From positions 1 to 10,566 of the forward strand of contig JAOXYC010233237.1 in NCBI GenBank assembly GCA_028565715.1: 10,566 nt of DNA, in the 5' to 3' direction. The notes beneath the pieces are model-generated. The model was not told the origin of the DNA. It worked only from the letters and a program-made list of their open reading frames with translations, and searched no databases. This stretch comes from Phoronis pallida. Its lineage: Eukaryota > Phoronida > Phoronidae. Shown here piece by piece: positions 7,523-10,566 of this stretch (the stretch's first letter is position 1; every line of letters starts with the position of its first letter). Position numbers and translations under genes: made by a program.

Positions 7523-8393
7523 AATCGTCGTTAATAGGCTTAGAGCTGGCGAAAAACAGGAAACAAAACAATTATATATCCCAGCTTGACGAATATTTTT
7601 TTGTATCAATGGTCACGTTGCCTTAAAGTATTTCCCGCATTTTTGAACTAATTGTAAAGCAGCAAATGTCCAACAAATGAATACATGTAGCTAGATTGCT
7701 CGCCAACTGGTACACACTGACTCGTACATCAAATGGGTTACATACCACGAGATATAAAATGCATAACACATGTAGGCATAACAGAATTATATTCTATGAT
7801 ATAAATTAAGTAAACATAATTCGAAACATTTCAAATTTATATTTTTTATCATAGCATTACAGAGCATCTACAGAACATTTCAATAGCACGTTACCATAGC
7901 GCCCATCACTCTCCACAGCAGAGCCCTCTATAGAGTTAGGAACAAAAATCAACAAGGGATACAACTCTGCATGGGAGATTGAGTAACCATCGGATTTTCC
8001 GTCGTTTAGCGCCCCTTTTCGAAATGTAAATAATCGGGTTAGCGAAATTCTTTAAGGCGTGTGCAATGATTATGTCGCTATAAAAAATAAACGGGGTGAA
8101 GCAAAGAAAATTGCTGCTTGCTGTGGGAAAAAATTCTTTTAGCACTGCAGGGGGCGCGTCGGGAAAAAAAGGTAAGAGAAAAGGGGGCATTCATTCATGA
8201 AAATAATTATACTATCCTGAAGGTTACTAAGGTACATGTAAATATTTCGTAATGTTCTCTAGGACGGTCTACAGTGCTATCATTAAGATAGAAAAATCAT
8301 TTTTTGTGAATTTTTTTTTGCAAATAATTTTTTTGATATTTTGATCGAATCTGTGATGTCATTGGCGCACAGTTCATAGCTAACACATTGGAA
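7523..8393. other. Intergenic stretch, no gene recognised
   Basis: It is AT-rich up to about 7880, then somewhat more GC-rich around 7890-8180. A minus-strand open frame (7936-8190) includes NPIIY followed by basic residues, discussed as a finding but not called as a gene. A CTCF-like core lies at 8144-8156. Confidence 0.55.
8144..8156 (+). promoter_or_regulatory. Candidate CTCF site downstream of the Hox gene
   Basis: ACTGCAGGGGGCG followed by CG matches the CTCF core CCASYAGRKGGCR at 11 of 13 positions, including the GCAGGGGGCG heart of the motif. It has the same orientation as the match at 3796. It lies about 3.4 kb past the Hox stop codon. Binding is an inference. Confidence 0.4.
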
Positions 8394-8545
8394 AAATATG
8401 TTTTTCTCAACTAGCTTCAGGATTAGAATTCCAAAAAAAGAAAATTGCCAAATATATAGGGAGCCTGGAATCCCTACATTAAACATATTTGGCAATTTTC
8501 TTGTTTGGAATTCAAATCTTGAAATTATTTGAGAAAAACGTATTT
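8394..8545. mobile_element. 152-bp foldback element
   Basis: The left arm 8394-8455 and right arm 8485-8545 are reverse complements with scattered mismatches. They share GTTTTTCTCAA, GAATTCCAAA and the unbroken block AGAAAATTGCCAAATAT at the inner end. The 29-base loop contains its own small stem (GGGA/TCCC around 8459-8474). There is no coding capacity. No clear target duplication is visible, so the outer edges are uncertain. Confidence 0.75.
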
Positions 8546-9482
8546 GATAGTACCAGGCCAAACATGATTTTAACTTAACATACAAATGTTGAAAATTGTT
8601 TTACAACAACTTAAGAATCACAATCGTTAAATTGCACAAACATGGCAAACGCATAGCCTCAATTAATCAACGACTCGTGCAAGAATTACCCAGATACATG
8701 TCGTTAAAAGTGTATAAAGGTGTATTTATAGATAAAAAATACAATGCGATATTCGATTTAAGTAGAAGAAAACCATTTATTATATAATAATGATACACAA
8801 TGACACTAATATAGTTAAAAAAAATATCCATAGTGGAATGCTGGCGATTAATATTTTTGACAAAAAACTCAAATCAGTCGAGGGCATTTTTTTCATTGAT
8901 AAAACCTTTCCTTTGAGATCAACGCGATATCGCGCGAAACAGCCGGCTGGTTTGACTCGTTTATGTGTTTTCCTGTTTACATTTGGCAGGCTATACGTTA
9001 CGACATTGCCATTTACTAGACCATCGAAAACAATAAACAAATACATAAAAATGATTAACACAAGCGCTTTATGTGTAATCATTTTATTAAGGCAAACATC
9101 AACTTGTTAGCGAAACAATAAAACGTTATTAGTTAGTTCCGTATTGACTTACTAAATTATAATCTGCAAATAATACGGGTTTACCAAAACGAATAAGGAT
9201 TTACGTCGGACTAGTAAATATTGAGTTTATCACAACGAATAAAGCTTGATTATAATCATTAATAACTGCAGCTGAAATGTAGAATAGTGTTATAGAAGTA
9301 AAAATATAGGTTTTTAAATGTTCTCACATGATAAATTCGTTTCTATCGCAATCACAAATGTATTATCGAAAATAACACACTCTGACGGATCACTGCATTC
9401 ATACGCCCTAAAAAAATCCTCGTTTTTTCTTCGACAACGCGTCGTCACTTTTTCATGTGAGAAAAAGAACAATAATCTCGTC
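8546..9482. other. AT-rich stretch with overlapping open frames, no recognised gene
   Basis: Open frames on both strands overlap here (8596-8787 and 8790-9110 on +, 8780-9082 on -). None has a known domain. The minus-strand frame begins with a plausible secretion signal and is raised as a finding. 9111-9482 shows only AT-rich DNA and a small CTTTTTC/GAAAAAG stem near 9449-9466. Confidence 0.5.
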
Positions 9483-9573
9483 GTCATTGAATAATAAATT
9501 TCTCAAAACTCGTCAAAATCCTCGCCAAAAGCTCGGATTTTGACTCATTTTGAGAAATTCATTATTCAATGAC
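9483..9573. repeat. Hairpin with 39-bp arms and 13-base loop
   Basis: The arms 9483-9521 and 9535-9573 pair at 35 of 39 positions, with GTCATTGAATAAT at the outer end and TCAAAATCC at the inner end. Three of the four mismatches are clustered in CTCG versus TGAG. It is compact enough to form a strong RNA or DNA stem. It may be a tiny MITE. Confidence 0.75.
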
Positions 9574-10566
9574 ACTAGTTAATTATATATCTAAAGAATA
9601 ATTCAAGTAATAATTATTTATGTTTATACCGATAAAAGTATTTGCGGTGTATGCTAGATGAGTTTTCAGTCTCACTCGCAAAAAATCTATTTTAATCAAG
9701 ATTACAACTCTATTGTTTATGATAAATAAATACTTTTCTTTTGTTTATTATTAATTGAACAATCCATTTTCAATCATTATGAAACCATTTCGTCTGCATG
9801 GGCTGTACACCTCATCAAAATGCAATGCAACGATACGGTTCCCCAAAATAATTGACGTACAATTCAAATATGATACAATTTTATTTCTTAGGGTTTATTT
9901 CCTCAGGTCGACGGAAAATAAACGCATTTGAAAAAAAGAAATCAATCAATTAGTCTTTGAATCTGTAAGTATTTAAAAGTATATCATAAAGTCATTCACA
10001 ATTCGGAAACCAAAGTATTCCCATAATTTCAACAAAAACACGTCCAATTCGATTTTGCAGCATGATATTCTGGTAAACACTACATTTCGCTTCACAGCAC
10101 TCTAAAATAATCGACTTATGAAAGTAAATAAAAACACATTTTTACACAGGGACTTATGCATCAAATTAAATCTGAACAAAAAAGGCGAATTTGACAATGA
10201 TGCCTTTTTTAATGCGCTCAACCCCTATTGTCAACTAGAGCGATGATAATCATTATACAACATGATACGCCATACGTGCGTGTAAACATTTGAAGTACCA
10301 TCCTACGACTTTCATTCAAATTATGCTATATACATTTTGAACAAATATGAACGCTTACAAATATTTTTCAAAAATCCTTAAAAATGAAACCCAAACCAAA
10401 TTGACAAAAACCGAGACGTGTATAAACACGAATAATATGCATACGCTGCTTCTGTAGGTCATATATTACTTTGAGGTCGAACAAATGCACTTATGGGTCA
10501 TTTTAGCGATAAAAAGGGAACTTAATGGAGATAATGGTGTTATTTCTTCCACTCTCGGGACGCTGT
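9574..10566. other. AT-rich intergenic stretch, nothing recognised
   Basis: I see no open frame of note, no RNA gene and no transposon ends. The only local structure is a weak inverted repeat, AAAAAAGGC at 10178-10186 with GCCTTTTTT at 10202-10210, which is not meaningful as a bacterial-type terminator in an animal genome. Confidence 0.6.

Noticed and set aside
8283-8585. 100-residue minus-strand frame
   Set aside because: It spans the foldback and AT-rich flanks with no domain or coding bias.
8790-9110. 106-residue plus-strand frame
   Set aside because: It is antisense to the signal-peptide-like frame and less plausible; no recognisable domain.
10178-10210. GC-poor inverted repeat ending in a T run, like a bacterial terminator
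   Set aside because: The context is an animal genome; the stem is mostly A/T and no gene ends there.
4728-10566. Search by eye for miR-10 or a neighbouring Hox homeobox
   Set aside because: I found no miR-10-like mature string and no second KIWFQNRR-type coding block on either strand.

Overview
The window looks like AT-rich nuclear DNA of an animal. It carries one protein-coding gene I can support: a Hox transcription factor on the + strand in three exons (230-581, 3859-4001, 4590-4727), giving a predicted 210-residue protein. The splice phases agree (phase 1, then phase 0). The protein has a Tyr/Pro/Thr-rich N-terminal half, a hexapeptide-like motif (YAWM instead of the usual YPWM) and an Antennapedia-superclass homeodomain. 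The homeobox is split by an intron between homeodomain residues 44 and 45. The homeodomain is of central (Hox6-8) type. It combines central-class core residues with RKRRV and TERQV variants, which makes me favour a deuterostome invertebrate such as an echinoderm or hemichordate. That placement is an inference from memory of the family and is not proven.

Layout: 1-229 is the promoter and 5' leader. Exon 1 (230-581) encodes the N-terminus and hexapeptide. Intron 1 (582-3858) is long and contains a perfect 30-bp palindrome, a smaller hairpin, a 340-bp foldback element bounded by TTAA, and a good CTCF-like site just before exon 2. Exon 2 carries the homeodomain arm, helix 1 and helix 2. Intron 2 is 588 bp. 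Exon 3 carries the recognition helix and a short tail ending at 4727. After that comes noncoding DNA: a degenerate 16-bp minisatellite (about 4948-5115), a candidate poly(A) signal near 5565, a 289-bp MITE-like element with 39-bp terminal inverted repeats (5702-5990), and a palindromic CRE site (6493-6502). Then come a SINE/LINE-type 3' tail with an (AAT)n run (7034-7103), a long inverted repeat (7152-7513), a foldback (8394-8545) and a 39-bp-arm hairpin (9483-9573). The rest to 10566 is AT-rich sequence in which I see no gene.

The most notable points are the unusual Hox protein (split homeobox, YAWM, KHP arm) and the number of unrelated foldback or inverted-repeat elements packed into and behind a Hox gene, since many Hox clusters are depleted of transposons. 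Candidate CTCF sites at 3796 and 8144 are also worth testing. I found no operon, CRISPR array, tRNA, rRNA or recognisable microRNA.
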